Positions 18,299 through 28,361 of a stretch of 32,423 bases of DNA are shown here, piece after piece; position 1 is the first letter of the stretch, and each line of letters starts with the position of its first letter. The stretch comes from Bacteroidota bacterium (GTDB lineage: Bacteria > Bacteroidota > Ignavibacteria > Ignavibacteriales > Melioribacteraceae), in assembly GCA_024275455.1 (NCBI GenBank), contig JAJRZB010000202.1, positions 1 to 32,423 of the forward strand, read 5' to 3'. The translations under genes were made by a program, and so were the position numbers. The notes under the pieces are model-generated. The model saw only the letters and a program-made list of their open reading frames with translations. It was not told where the DNA came from and did no database searches.

Positions 18299-19249
18299 TT
18301 ATTTTTTATTATTATTTTGAAAATTCAACGAATTCCTTTCCCAAAAAACACCATCGCTTAAACCTTGTATTGTCGAATTATCAATAGCTTTTTCCAATCT
18401 TTTAAGTGCAATTGCTGCAAATTTTAAGTCAAGTTCAACACCAACAAATTTTCGGTTTAGTTTTTTAGCAACAACAGCTGTTGTACCTGATCCTAAAAAC
18501 GGATCGAAAACGACATCTCCTTTATTACTGCTTGCCAAAATTAATTTTGCCAATAATTTTTCAGGCTTTTGTGTCGGATGTTCTGTATTTTCCGGCATCG
18601 ACCAAAACGGTACTGTTATATCAGTCCATATATTTGACGGATGTGTTAATCTGAATGCACCATTTGATTTTTCTTCCCAATCTTTCGGTACTCCGTTATC
18701 TTTATAAGGTGCTAAAACTTTTCTTTTTAGTTTTACAGATTCTACATTAAAAACATAGTCTTTAGAAACCGTAGCAAACCAAATATCTTCGGATGAATTT
18801 TTCCAATTAGTTTTTGCTCCCCTGCCTTTTTCTCTTTCCCAAGTAATTCTGTTTCTAACAATAAAATATTTACTTAACACCGGAAATATTGAACCTGAAG
18901 ACAACCAATCACCGCAAAAATATATTGATGCAGTAGGCTTTAATAATCCGACCAAGTTTTGCATAAGGTTATCAACCCAAATTGTATATTCATCAACCGA
19001 CCGTTTTGCAAATTTATTACTATTAAAAGTTTTGTTCATATTGTATGGCGGATCAACAAACAGTAAATCAACAAAACCATTTGGTAAATATTCTAATGCT
19101 TTAAAAATATCTTGGTGTATAATTTTATTAACTATAACCAGAGCTGTTACATTTTCCTTAAGTTTAAGTAACTCAGATGAATACTTATTAATTTCAGATT
19201 CAGTTATTGTTAAAGTTCTATTATTTTTTGTTTTCGAAGAATTACTCAT
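18299..19249 (-). CDS. Site-specific DNA methyltransferase (N6-adenine or N4-cytosine), apparently orphan
   Basis: 'LLFVDPPYNMNKTF' (DPPY catalytic motif) and C-terminal 'FDPFLGSGTTAVVAKKLNRKFVGVELD' SAM-binding motif; 'HPTQKPEKLLAKLI'. Confidence 0.92.
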   Translation of the reverse strand: MSNSSKTKNNRTLTITESEINKYSSELLKLKENVTALVIVNKIIHQDIFKALEYLPNGFVDLLFVDPPYNMNKTFNSNKFAKRSVDEYTIWVDNLMQNLVGLLKPTASIYFCGDWLSSGSIFPVLSKYFIVRNRITWEREKGRGAKTNWKNSSEDIWFATVSKDYVFNVESVKLKRKVLAPYKDNGVPKDWEEKSNGAFRLTHPSNIWTDITVPFWSMPENTEHPTQKPEKLLAKLILASSNKGDVVFDPFLGSGTTAVVAKKLNRKFVGVELDLKFAAIALKRLEKAIDNSTIQGLSDGVFWERNSLNFQNNNKK

Positions 19250-19251
19250 AA

Positions 19252-21297
19252 TTATCTAACTTCAGTACCATCATTAACTAATTCATCAACTTCCAAAACT
19301 TTTAGTTTTCCATTTTTATCTTCAACAGCAAGTAGCATCCCTTCGGATAATTCCCCAAAAAGTTTTGCAGGTTTAAGATTACTTACAATAACAACTTTTT
19401 TATTGATTAAATCTTCAGGGCTATAATGTTGTGCAATACCGGCTATTACTTGCCTTTTAGAGTTACCGAGTTTTAATTTTAATTTTAGTAATTTTTTGCT
19501 TTTCTTGATATTTTCAGCATGTACAATTTTGGCAATTTTCAACTTAACTTTTGAAAATTCTTCAAAAGTAATTTCTTCATCTTTATTTTCTTCAACTTCA
19601 GAGGGAAGTTTGTCAATTTGTTTTTGAATAATTTCATCTTCAATTTTCGTAAAGATAATTTCAGTTTTATTTAACTTATGTCCAACTTCCAGATTACTTT
19701 TTCCGCTATTTAACCATTCGGTTGGTTTAGCATTTAAGCTGGTAAACAATTTCTCAGAACTGGTTGGAATAACAGGGTAAAATACTTCTGCTAAAGTATA
19801 AATTGTTTGAAGACAAATATTTACAGTAGTTGCACAAACTTCTTTATTGCTTTTTACCGTTTTCGATGGTTCAGAATCATTAAAATATTTATTTGCATTG
19901 CGTGCTAAATTCATCATTTCGAGAACAGCATCTTTAATTTTATATTTTTCAATTAATTTTGATATTTTTAATGGATACTCTTCAATGGTTTTTAGCATTT
20001 CGGTATCCATATCTGTTAAAGTACCTCTCGGAGGCACTTTATTTTCAAAATGTTTTTGAGTGAATATAAATGTTCGATTAATAAAATTTCCTAATATATC
20101 TGCAAGTTCATTATTATTTTTTGCTTGAAATTCTTTCCAATAAAAATCAGTATCCTTGTTTTCAGGTAAATTGCTTGCCAATGTATATCTTAAGGGATCG
20201 GTAGGAAATAGATTTAGAAATTCATCAACATCAATACCCCAACCTCTTGATTTAGAAAATTTCTTACCTTCAAAATTTAGAAACTCATTAGCAGGTACAT
20301 TTTGCGGATAAACATATTTATCGTCATTATTATCATTACAAGCCTTTAACATTGCAGGAAAAATAATTGTATGGAAAACAATATTATCTTTACCGATAAA
20401 AGCAATATACTTTGTATCTTGGTTTTGCCAATATTCTTTCCATAAATCCGGTTTATTTAATTTCTCAGATAACTCTTTAGTTGCCGAGATATAACCGAGA
20501 ACCGCTTCGAACCAAACATAAATAACCTTACCTTTAGAGTTTTCTAATGGTACTTCTACACCCCAATCTAAATCCCGAGTTACCGCTCTATCTTTCAATC
20601 CGTCTTTAAACCAACCCTTGCAATATTGAATTACATTTTCTTTCCAGCCGTGTTTTTCATTCATTTCTTTAATATAGGATTCAAGAAACTCTTGATAATT
20701 TCCAAGCGGGAAATACCAGTGGGAAGTTTCTTTTAACTCAGGTGTACCGCCGCTAATTTTACTTTTAGGATTTATAAGTTCATTCGGTTCGTATAGTGAG
20801 CCACAATTTTCACATTCATCAGAACGGGCTTCTTCAAATCCACATTTAGGGCATGTGCCTTCAACATAACGATCAGGCAAAAACATTTGAGCTTTATTAT
20901 CGTAAAATTGAAGTGTCTTTTTTTCAATCAGTAATTTGTTATCATAATAATTTTTAAAAAATTCTTGTGCATTTTTATGATGAATTGGTAAACTCGTTCT
21001 TGAGTAAATATCAAAGCTCATCCCGAATTTTTCGAAAGCTGATTTATTCTGCTCATGATATCTGTCAATTATTACATTTGGTTTCACATTTTCTTTATCA
21101 GCAGAAATTGTTATTGGAACACCGTGTTCATCCGAACCACAAATATAGATTATATCATCACCGTTTAGTCTTTTGTACCTTACATAAATATCTGCGGGCA
21201 AATAAGCACCGCTTAAATGACCTAGATGTATAGGACCATTTGCATACGGTAGTGCAGAAGTAACTAATACTCTTTCTTTTTTCAACTTTTCCCTCAT
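19252..21297 (-). CDS. metG: Methionyl-tRNA synthetase with C-terminal tRNA-binding domain
   Basis: 'VTSALPYANGPIHLGHLSGAYLPADIYVRYKR', zinc motif 'CPKCGFEEARSDECENCG', 'KFSKSRGWGI'; EMAP-II-like C-terminus ('VKLKIAKIVHAENIKKSKKLLKLKLKLG'). Confidence 0.97.
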   Translation of the reverse strand: MREKLKKERVLVTSALPYANGPIHLGHLSGAYLPADIYVRYKRLNGDDIIYICGSDEHGVPITISADKENVKPNVIIDRYHEQNKSAFEKFGMSFDIYSRTSLPIHHKNAQEFFKNYYDNKLLIEKKTLQFYDNKAQMFLPDRYVEGTCPKCGFEEARSDECENCGSLYEPNELINPKSKISGGTPELKETSHWYFPLGNYQEFLESYIKEMNEKHGWKENVIQYCKGWFKDGLKDRAVTRDLDWGVEVPLENSKGKVIYVWFEAVLGYISATKELSEKLNKPDLWKEYWQNQDTKYIAFIGKDNIVFHTIIFPAMLKACNDNNDDKYVYPQNVPANEFLNFEGKKFSKSRGWGIDVDEFLNLFPTDPLRYTLASNLPENKDTDFYWKEFQAKNNNELADILGNFINRTFIFTQKHFENKVPPRGTLTDMDTEMLKTIEEYPLKISKLIEKYKIKDAVLEMMNLARNANKYFNDSEPSKTVKSNKEVCATTVNICLQTIYTLAEVFYPVIPTSSEKLFTSLNAKPTEWLNSGKSNLEVGHKLNKTEIIFTKIEDEIIQKQIDKLPSEVEENKDEEITFEEFSKVKLKIAKIVHAENIKKSKKLLKLKLKLGNSKRQVIAGIAQHYSPEDLINKKVVIVSNLKPAKLFGELSEGMLLAVEDKNGKLKVLEVDELVNDGTEVR

Positions 21298-21388
21298 TTT
21301 TACAAAACTAATTTGTAAATATACAAATTTAAATCTGCATGATTTTATAATTATTTTTTACGAAATTGATTTATCAAAGAAGAAAGAG

Positions 21389-21418
21389 GTTGGAATAAAA
21401 ATAATTTTTATACCAACC
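21389..21418 (-). terminator. Terminator downstream of the acyl-CoA ligase gene
   Basis: Long hairpin ggttggaataaaaat...atttttataccaacc, one mismatch. Confidence 0.65.
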
Positions 21419-21438
21419 CCTAAATTTATGTGAAGAGA

Positions 21439-23259
21439 TTATTGTTGAATACTTTGATACATATCCTCAATTAGATCTTGATATCTTTCTTCTATAACTT
21501 TACGTTTTAATTTTAGTGAAGGGGTCATCTCACCGCTTTCAATTGAGAATGGTTTGCTAAGCAAAGTAAATTTTCTAACTCTCTCATAATTAGCAAGTTG
21601 TTTTTGAAAACTGGCGAAATCTTTTTCTATTAATTCTTCAATTTGCTTTAATTTTATCAAATCCTCATCTGATTTATAAGCAATTCTATGAGCATCAGCA
21701 TATTCTTTAAGTGCTTCAAAATCTGGAACAACTAAGGCGGTAATGAACATTCGTTTATCACCTATTATAATAAACTGATCGATGTATTTACTTCCTAAAA
21801 ATAGATTTTCAATTGGCGTTGGAGCTACATATTTACCACCAGAAGTTTTGAACAGGCTTTTCTTTCTATCTGTAATTAACAAAAACCCTTCAGCATCAAA
21901 AACACCAATATCACCGGTATGCAACCAACCATCTTTATCAATCATTTCAGCTGTTTCTTTTTTCTTTTTAAAATACCCTTGCATAATATTCGGACCGTGG
22001 GCAAGTATCTCTCCGTCTTTAGCAATTTTAACTTCAACACCTGGAATCGGTTTACCTACACTACCGAATTTATAATCGTTAGGACGATTAACAGCAATAA
22101 CAGGAGATGATTCAGTTAATCCATAACCTTCCAAAATCAAAATTCCAACTGCTTCAAAAAATACACCTAATTCTCTAGCCAAGGCTGCTCCACCGGAAAT
22201 AAAGAAACGCAAATTACCCCCGGTAGCTTCCCGTAATTTGGCAAAAACTAATTTATCAGCAAGTTTTCTTTTCACACCTAAGGCAACAGGAACTGATTCT
22301 CCATTTCTTTTACGTTCCGCATAATCTTGACCTACATTAATTGCCCAATTAAATATTTTCTGTTTCTTCTCGGGACTTTGATCAACTTTCCGCCTGATCT
22401 TGCTGTAAATTCTTTCAAATAAACGAGGAACACCGGTCATTACAGTAGGTTTAATTTCCCCCATATTAGTAGCAATTTTTTCAATTCCTTCTGCAAAAGC
22501 AACTGTTGAACCACACATAAGCGGTAAGTAATATCCAGCCATTCTTTCAAAAATATGACTTAAAGGAAGGAATGATAAAAATAAATCTTTATCACTAACA
22601 TGTACAACTTCTAAAGCTGCTTTAACGTTTGATAAAATATTTTTATGAGTAAGCATTACCCCTTTAGGTTCACCCGTTGTACCGGAAGTATAAATAATAG
22701 TACAAAGATCATCTTCTTTTGCCAATTCAATATTAGTTTGAAGGTGTGAAGGATTATCCTGTTTAAAAAGTTTTCCCTTTTCGGTAACTTGGTCAAAAGA
22801 ATAAACTCCCTTTTCCACTTCACCTTCAATATTATTCATTGAAATTATAAACTGTAAATTTCTGCATTTAGATCTAATTTTTAGAATTTTATTCAACTGA
22901 AATTTTGTAGAAACAATAATTCCTATTGACTCGGAATTATTTAACATGTATTCAATGCTATCGGCAGTAGAAATTGGATAAAGAGGTACATCAACAGCTC
23001 CTAAACTTAAAATTGCTAAATCACTGTAGTACCAATGTGGTCTGTTTTCTGAAATTATAGCAATCTTATCTCCCCTTTTAACACCTAAGGATGCTAAACC
23101 AAGAGCAAAATTTTCTGTTATATCCCTAACTTCCTGAAAACTAATATCTGTAAATTTTCCATCAACTTTGTGTTTTAAATATGTTTTGCTTGAACCAAGC
23201 TTTTTGGTTACTATATCAAACATTTCAGGTATGGTTTTAAAATTTTGAATTGGTGGCAT
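21439..23259 (-). CDS. Long-chain fatty acid-CoA ligase (AMP-dependent synthetase)
   Basis: 'IIYTSGTTGEPKGVMLTHKN', 'LEGYGLTESSPVIAVN', 'GWLHTGDIGVFDAEGFLLITDRKKSLFKTSGGKYVAP'. Confidence 0.94.
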   Translation of the reverse strand: MPPIQNFKTIPEMFDIVTKKLGSSKTYLKHKVDGKFTDISFQEVRDITENFALGLASLGVKRGDKIAIISENRPHWYYSDLAILSLGAVDVPLYPISTADSIEYMLNNSESIGIIVSTKFQLNKILKIRSKCRNLQFIISMNNIEGEVEKGVYSFDQVTEKGKLFKQDNPSHLQTNIELAKEDDLCTIIYTSGTTGEPKGVMLTHKNILSNVKAALEVVHVSDKDLFLSFLPLSHIFERMAGYYLPLMCGSTVAFAEGIEKIATNMGEIKPTVMTGVPRLFERIYSKIRRKVDQSPEKKQKIFNWAINVGQDYAERKRNGESVPVALGVKRKLADKLVFAKLREATGGNLRFFISGGAALARELGVFFEAVGILILEGYGLTESSPVIAVNRPNDYKFGSVGKPIPGVEVKIAKDGEILAHGPNIMQGYFKKKKETAEMIDKDGWLHTGDIGVFDAEGFLLITDRKKSLFKTSGGKYVAPTPIENLFLGSKYIDQFIIIGDKRMFITALVVPDFEALKEYADAHRIAYKSDEDLIKLKQIEELIEKDFASFQKQLANYERVRKFTLLSKPFSIESGEMTPSLKLKRKVIEERYQDLIEDMYQSIQQ

Positions 23260-23452
23260 TTTTTTCTCCTTGAAAATTCATATAAAAATAACTCAGAAAT
23301 ATCAAAAATGCAACATTCTTAAAATGATATTATTTGTTGTTTTTTAATATCAAATTCTAATTTTGCAATAGAAAGAAGAGAATCTTTTTTTTCGAACTCT
23401 TTGGATATTTTAATAAATTATTTATTCAGAACTTTTTAATGCAAAATTTTAG

Positions 23453-24568
23453 TTAGACCTTTATAAAAATCTTTTTCGCATACAATATCCACATCAATCC
23501 TAACCAAATTATTACATAAGTTAATGCCCATAACAAGGATGCATTAATGGGAGTAAGCCATGAAAGAAATAAACTTGAGAATAAGTATTGCTTAATAGTA
23601 ATTTTATTACCGGTTGAATCAACAATTTCAATCAAATAAAGTAATCGCCCGACTATGCCTGATAAAAAGAATACAGTTATTGCATTCATTCCATAAACTT
23701 GAAAAGGTTTTATCCACCAAGTAATTTTTTTAATATCAATAAACCAAATACAAATAGCTAAAAAATTAAGTGCCAATCCGCCGGTATACAGAACATAAGA
23801 GCTTGTCCAAATATTTTTACTCATCGGAAACCAGCCATCCCAAACATAACCGGCAAACATTAATAGACTTGAAAATACAAATAGCCAGATTGTTTTTTCT
23901 GTTTTATTTTTATTACTTTGCAGCCAATGTCCGGTAATTATCCCAATTAAAGTAGTAGATATAGCTGGTATTGTACTTAAAATTCCTTCAGGATCCCAAA
24001 CCTTAGTAACTTTCCATAGATGTCCGCTGAGTAGAAGATGATCAAACCAGGCAGCCAGATTTGTTGTTGTTTCCAAATTTGCATATCCAACACCCGGAAC
24101 AGGAATCAATGTCATTAACCCCCAATAAACTACAAGTAAAATCCATGTTAGATGAATAATAGATTTAATATTAACTTTTAGGAACAGTATTGAAGAAATT
24201 AAGTAAACAACAGCTATTCTTTGAAGAACTCCCGGTATTCTAATTGTTGTTAAATCATAATTTGGAAAACCACTTAATATTAAACCTAGTAAAAAAAGAA
24301 TTATACTCCTTCTGAAAATATTCAATATTAACTTTGTTTGATTATCGCTTCTTGCTTTTCTTTTAGAAAGTGAAAGCGTAATAGCAACTCCCACAATAAA
24401 AAGAAAAAACGGAAAGATTAAATCAGTGGGTGTACAGCCAAACCATTCTGCATGTAATAAAGGAGGATAAACACTTCCCCACGTACCGGGATTATTTACC
24501 AATATCATTCCGGCAATTGTAATACCTCTAAAAACATCTAATGATACCAGCCTTTCAGATTTTGCCAT
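23453..24568 (-). CDS. Multi-pass acyltransferase family protein (heparan-alpha-glucosaminide N-acetyltransferase/NagX-like, DUF5009-type)
   Basis: 'RLVSLDVFRGITIAGMILVNNPGTWGSVYPPLLHAEWFGCTPTDLIFPFFLFIVGVAI' is characteristic; many TM segments. Confidence 0.85.
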   Translation of the reverse strand: MAKSERLVSLDVFRGITIAGMILVNNPGTWGSVYPPLLHAEWFGCTPTDLIFPFFLFIVGVAITLSLSKRKARSDNQTKLILNIFRRSIILFLLGLILSGFPNYDLTTIRIPGVLQRIAVVYLISSILFLKVNIKSIIHLTWILLVVYWGLMTLIPVPGVGYANLETTTNLAAWFDHLLLSGHLWKVTKVWDPEGILSTIPAISTTLIGIITGHWLQSNKNKTEKTIWLFVFSSLLMFAGYVWDGWFPMSKNIWTSSYVLYTGGLALNFLAICIWFIDIKKITWWIKPFQVYGMNAITVFFLSGIVGRLLYLIEIVDSTGNKITIKQYLFSSLFLSWLTPINASLLWALTYVIIWLGLMWILYAKKIFIKV

Positions 24569-24719
24569 TTAATTCACACAAATTATTAGAATTTTTAAAA
24601 ATACTAATTAGTCTGAATAAATGTTGATTTGGAGCACTAATAGTTGATTAACGGAATTTTTATCTATTTCTTTGTTATCTTGAATATTAATTATTTTAAT
24701 AAAACATAAAAAGTAGAAT

Positions 24720-25334
24720 ATGAATTTTGTTAGAAAAATGTATGACTGGGTTTTACACTGGGCTGAAACTCCGTACGGTCCTTTAGCCCTATTTATACTT
24801 GCCTTTGCGGAATCTTCATTTTTTCCTATTCCACCGGATGCTTTGTTAATTGCACTTGCTTTGGGTGTAAGAAAAAAATCATTTAAGTTTGCAGCAATTT
24901 GTACAATCGCTTCAGTACTAGGAGCTTTATTTGGTGATGCAATTGGTCATTTTATTTGGTGGGAAAATGTCAATCAATTTTCCGAAGTTGCAAACTTCTT
25001 TTTTGCAAATATTCCGGGATTTACCCATGAATTATTTGACAAGGTTAAAGGTTTGTATGATGAATGGAATTTTTGGATTATTTTTACAGCCGGATTTACA
25101 CCAATACCCTATAAAGTGTTTACAATTACCGGTGGTGCATTTAACATAAATCTTGTATTATTTATTCTTGCTTCGGTTATTGGAAGAGCCGGCAGATTTT
25201 TCTTAGTAGCATTCTTAATTTGGAAGTTTGGCGAACAAATTAAAGGATTTATTGATAAATATTTTAATTGGTTGGCAATAGGATTTACAGTTTTATTAGT
25301 TGGCGGTTTTGTTGGAATTAAGTATTTGTTTTAA
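24720..25334 (+). CDS. YqaA/DedA (VTT domain) family inner membrane protein
   Basis: 'PYGPLALFILAFAESSFFPIPPDALLIALALG...', 'FTAGFTPIPYKVFTITGGAF', 'GRAGRFFLVAFLI'. Confidence 0.85.
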   Translation: MNFVRKMYDWVLHWAETPYGPLALFILAFAESSFFPIPPDALLIALALGVRKKSFKFAAICTIASVLGALFGDAIGHFIWWENVNQFSEVANFFFANIPGFTHELFDKVKGLYDEWNFWIIFTAGFTPIPYKVFTITGGAFNINLVLFILASVIGRAGRFFLVAFLIWKFGEQIKGFIDKYFNWLAIGFTVLLVGGFVGIKYLF

Positions 25335-25399
25335 TACAAGATAATACATATAAGAAGTATTTAATAGTAATTGCTGAAGGTATGGCTAATAACTTTGGC

Positions 25400-25440
25400 A
25401 AATAAAGCTCAAATATTCATCTATTTGAGCTTTATTTTAA
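25400..25440. terminator. Rho-independent terminator after the YqaA-like gene
   Basis: Perfect 16-bp inverted repeat aaataaagctcaaata/tatttgagctttattt followed by T-rich tract. Confidence 0.85.
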
Positions 25441-25521
25441 TTGTCAATGAGCTGCAAAATCTTAATTCATTTGACATATAGTAATAACTTTATGGAATTT
25501 TAAATTATTCCGACAGAATTT

Positions 25522-27534
25522 TTAGTCCCCTAAAATTTTTTTAGCTCTTTCTAAAACATTCTCAACAGTAAATCCATATTTCTCAAACAAAATATTTTGG
25601 GGAGCCGACGCACCATATTTTTCAATACTGATGACTTCTCCATCCAGTCCAACATATCTTTCCCAACCTTGTCCAACTCCTGCTTCTATTGATATTCTTT
25701 TCCTAACTGATTTTGGTAACACGGTTTCTTTATACTCTTCACTTTGCATTTCAAAAATTTCCCAACTCGGAAAGCTAACTACATTTGTTTTGATTCCTTC
25801 AGTTTCTAACTTTTTAGAGGTCTGTAAAGCTAAGTCAACTTCCGAACCGCTAGCCATGATAATCAACTCCGGAGTAGTTTCGCAATCTTTAAGAATATAT
25901 GCACCTTTACTTACACCTTCGGCAGAAGCTAAAATATTTCTGTCCTGTATTTTTAAGTTTTGGCGTGTTAAACCAATAGCAACCGGACTTCCTTTATGTT
26001 CAATTGCAAATTTCCATGCTTCCGAGGTTTCATTTGCATCACAAGGTCTCATAAAAATTAAGCCCGGAATAGACCGCAGTGCAGCAAAGTGTTCAATAGG
26101 TTGATGTGTAGGTCCGTCTTCACCAACACCAATACTATCATGAGTAAAAACAAAAATTGTTTTTATTTCTGAAATAGCAGCAAGGCGAATTGATGGTCTT
26201 AAATAATCCGAAAATACTAAAAATGTTCCACCGTACGGAATAATTCCCCCGTAAATTGCTATTCCATTCATTATAGCTGCCATTGCATGTTCTCTAATTC
26301 CGTAACGAACATATCTGCCATTCGGAGTTTCATTGTTGAAATCAGCATATCCTTTTAAATCGGTATTATTAGAAGGAGTAAGATCCGCAGAACCGCCAAA
26401 CAATGTTGGCAATTCTGAAACAATATCATTTAACACAACTCCCGAAGCTTTACGGGTAGCCATAGTTTCACCGTAATTTTCAAATTTAGTTAACTTATCT
26501 TTCCAAGATTCACCAAAATCGCTATTAATTATTTTAATAAACAAATCAGCTTCTTCGGGGAATTTATTTTTATAATTTTCAAAAAGTTCTAACCATTCTT
26601 CTTCTTGAGCTTTACCACTGGTTTTTACTTTACCAAAATGCTCATACACTTCGTCCGGCACATAAAAACTTTTATCTTCAGGAAATCCTAAATTTCTTTT
26701 AGTCAAAACAATTTCTTCATCACCAAGTGGAGCACCATGTATCCCGGCTGTCCCTTGTTTATTCGGACTTCCGTAACCAATTGTAGTTTTAGTAATTATA
26801 ATAGATGGTTTGCTTTTTTCATTCTTAGCATTTTCAATTGCTTTTTCCAACTGATTAAGATCATTAACATCATCTACATTTTGAACATGCCAATTATATG
26901 CTTCAAATCTTTTTCTCACATCATCGGAATTGGAAAGAGAAGTAGATCCGTCAATTGTAATACTGTTATCATCGTAGAATACAATAACTCTATCTAATTT
27001 ATTATGCCCGGCAAATGAAGCAGCTTCATGCGAAATACCTTCCATTAAATCACCGTCACCAACTTCAACAAATAAGTAGTGATCCAAAATATTAAATCCG
27101 TCCTTATTAAAAATTGCCGATAGATGTTTTTGAGCAACCGCCATACCTATTGCATTTGTAAAACCTTGTCCTAAAGGTCCGGTAGTTGTTTCAACTCCAT
27201 CTGTTTTTCCAAATTCCGGGTGACCCGGTGTTAAACTATCCCATTGCCTGAAATTTTTTAATTCATCCATTGATAAATTGTACCCCGACAAATGTAAAAT
27301 TCCATATAACAGCATACTTCCATGTCCGCCAGAAAGAATAAATCTATCTCTATTATACCACTTTGGATTTGCAGGGTTATGTTTCATAATTTTCGAATAA
27401 AGCAAATAAGCAATTGGAGCAACTCCCATAGGCATTCCAGGGTGACCGGATTTGGCTTTTTGTATTGCATCAACAGCTAATAATCTAAGTGTGTTTATAC
27501 TTTTTTCTTCAATTGATTTGTGTGTTGTTTCCAT
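25522..27534 (-). CDS. tkt: Transketolase
   Basis: 'RDRFILSGGHGSMLLYGILHLSGY', 'GPLGQGFTNAIGMAVAQKHL', 'THDSIGVGEDGPTHQPIEHFAALRSIPGL'. Confidence 0.97.
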   Translation of the reverse strand: METTHKSIEEKSINTLRLLAVDAIQKAKSGHPGMPMGVAPIAYLLYSKIMKHNPANPKWYNRDRFILSGGHGSMLLYGILHLSGYNLSMDELKNFRQWDSLTPGHPEFGKTDGVETTTGPLGQGFTNAIGMAVAQKHLSAIFNKDGFNILDHYLFVEVGDGDLMEGISHEAASFAGHNKLDRVIVFYDDNSITIDGSTSLSNSDDVRKRFEAYNWHVQNVDDVNDLNQLEKAIENAKNEKSKPSIIITKTTIGYGSPNKQGTAGIHGAPLGDEEIVLTKRNLGFPEDKSFYVPDEVYEHFGKVKTSGKAQEEEWLELFENYKNKFPEEADLFIKIINSDFGESWKDKLTKFENYGETMATRKASGVVLNDIVSELPTLFGGSADLTPSNNTDLKGYADFNNETPNGRYVRYGIREHAMAAIMNGIAIYGGIIPYGGTFLVFSDYLRPSIRLAAISEIKTIFVFTHDSIGVGEDGPTHQPIEHFAALRSIPGLIFMRPCDANETSEAWKFAIEHKGSPVAIGLTRQNLKIQDRNILASAEGVSKGAYILKDCETTPELIIMASGSEVDLALQTSKKLETEGIKTNVVSFPSWEIFEMQSEEYKETVLPKSVRKRISIEAGVGQGWERYVGLDGEVISIEKYGASAPQNILFEKYGFTVENVLERAKKILGD

Positions 27535-27643
27535 TAGGATTCCTTACCAAGGGATGTTTCAAAAAAAATGTAATTGTAAATACAAAGTTAAAAAAATAAG
27601 TCATCATTTTTAACTTCATAATTAGAAAGATTTTAAAACCGTA

Positions 27644-28303
27644 CTAACTCTTTTTTCTATTAACTAAAACAAAGTAACTAATAAACATAAAAAGGATAAA
27701 TGCAAAAGAACATAAAATACTTTCTACAGCTTCTAACATTCCGGGAACTAATCTTGTGAATAAAAATCCGGGAATAAAAGTAACAGTAAAACCCCAAAAT
27801 AATATATTCGTTAGCTTATTTTTCTTTTCGGAAGAGTTAAAATACTTTCTAACCCCCAATAATACAATAACCGCAGCAATTGGTAAATAATAAAAAATGC
27901 CGTATAGAAAGCCTAAAGGATAATTATAAGAAGCATAAATTACTGTACATTTTGTAACTACAAATTCTTCAATTACAAAAGGATAGTATAAAACAAAGAA
28001 AAGTGCCGGAATAAATATTAGATAATTATAGAATTTATTTTTATCACAAAACTCTAATACTGCAAACAAAGAAAGAGGAGGCATAAAAGTTATTGCAACT
28101 AAAGCAAAATAAGCCCATAAAGAAGTTTTAAAGCCTAATCCGCAAATAAAAAATTCAACTAACTGATATGAAAAAAGCAGTGTTAGCAATAGTATAAACA
28201 AAACATTAATTCTACTTTTTTCAGTATGGTAAAGCAGATTTAGAATAAATACTAATTCAATAGATGCTAATAATAAAGAAAGTAACCCGTTAAAATTTTC
28301 CAT
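27644..28303 (-). CDS. Seven-TM-like integral membrane protein of unknown function
   Basis: 219 aa, about seven hydrophobic segments; resembles the membrane-sensor half of some histidine kinases but has no kinase domain. Confidence 0.55.
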   Translation of the reverse strand: MENFNGLLSLLLASIELVFILNLLYHTEKSRINVLFILLLTLLFSYQLVEFFICGLGFKTSLWAYFALVAITFMPPLSLFAVLEFCDKNKFYNYLIFIPALFFVLYYPFVIEEFVVTKCTVIYASYNYPLGFLYGIFYYLPIAAVIVLLGVRKYFNSSEKKNKLTNILFWGFTVTFIPGFLFTRLVPGMLEAVESILCSFAFILFMFISYFVLVNRKKS

Positions 28304-28318
28304 ATAAGAATATAAAAT

Positions 28319-28348
28319 AAGGAGTTGTTAATTTAATAACAACTCCTT
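28319..28348 (-). terminator. Terminator downstream of fumC
   Basis: Perfect inverted repeat ggagttgtta/taacaactcc, flanked by aag/ctt-type extension. Confidence 0.75.
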
Positions 28349-28361
28349 TAAATAAAGCAAA

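Noticed and set aside
20967-21233. + strand 88 aa ORF antisense to metG
   Set aside because: Shadow ORF; the metG N-terminal catalytic region explains the sequence.
25631-26104. + strand 157 aa ORF antisense to transketolase
   Set aside because: Complementary-strand open frame inside a highly conserved gene; no start signal.
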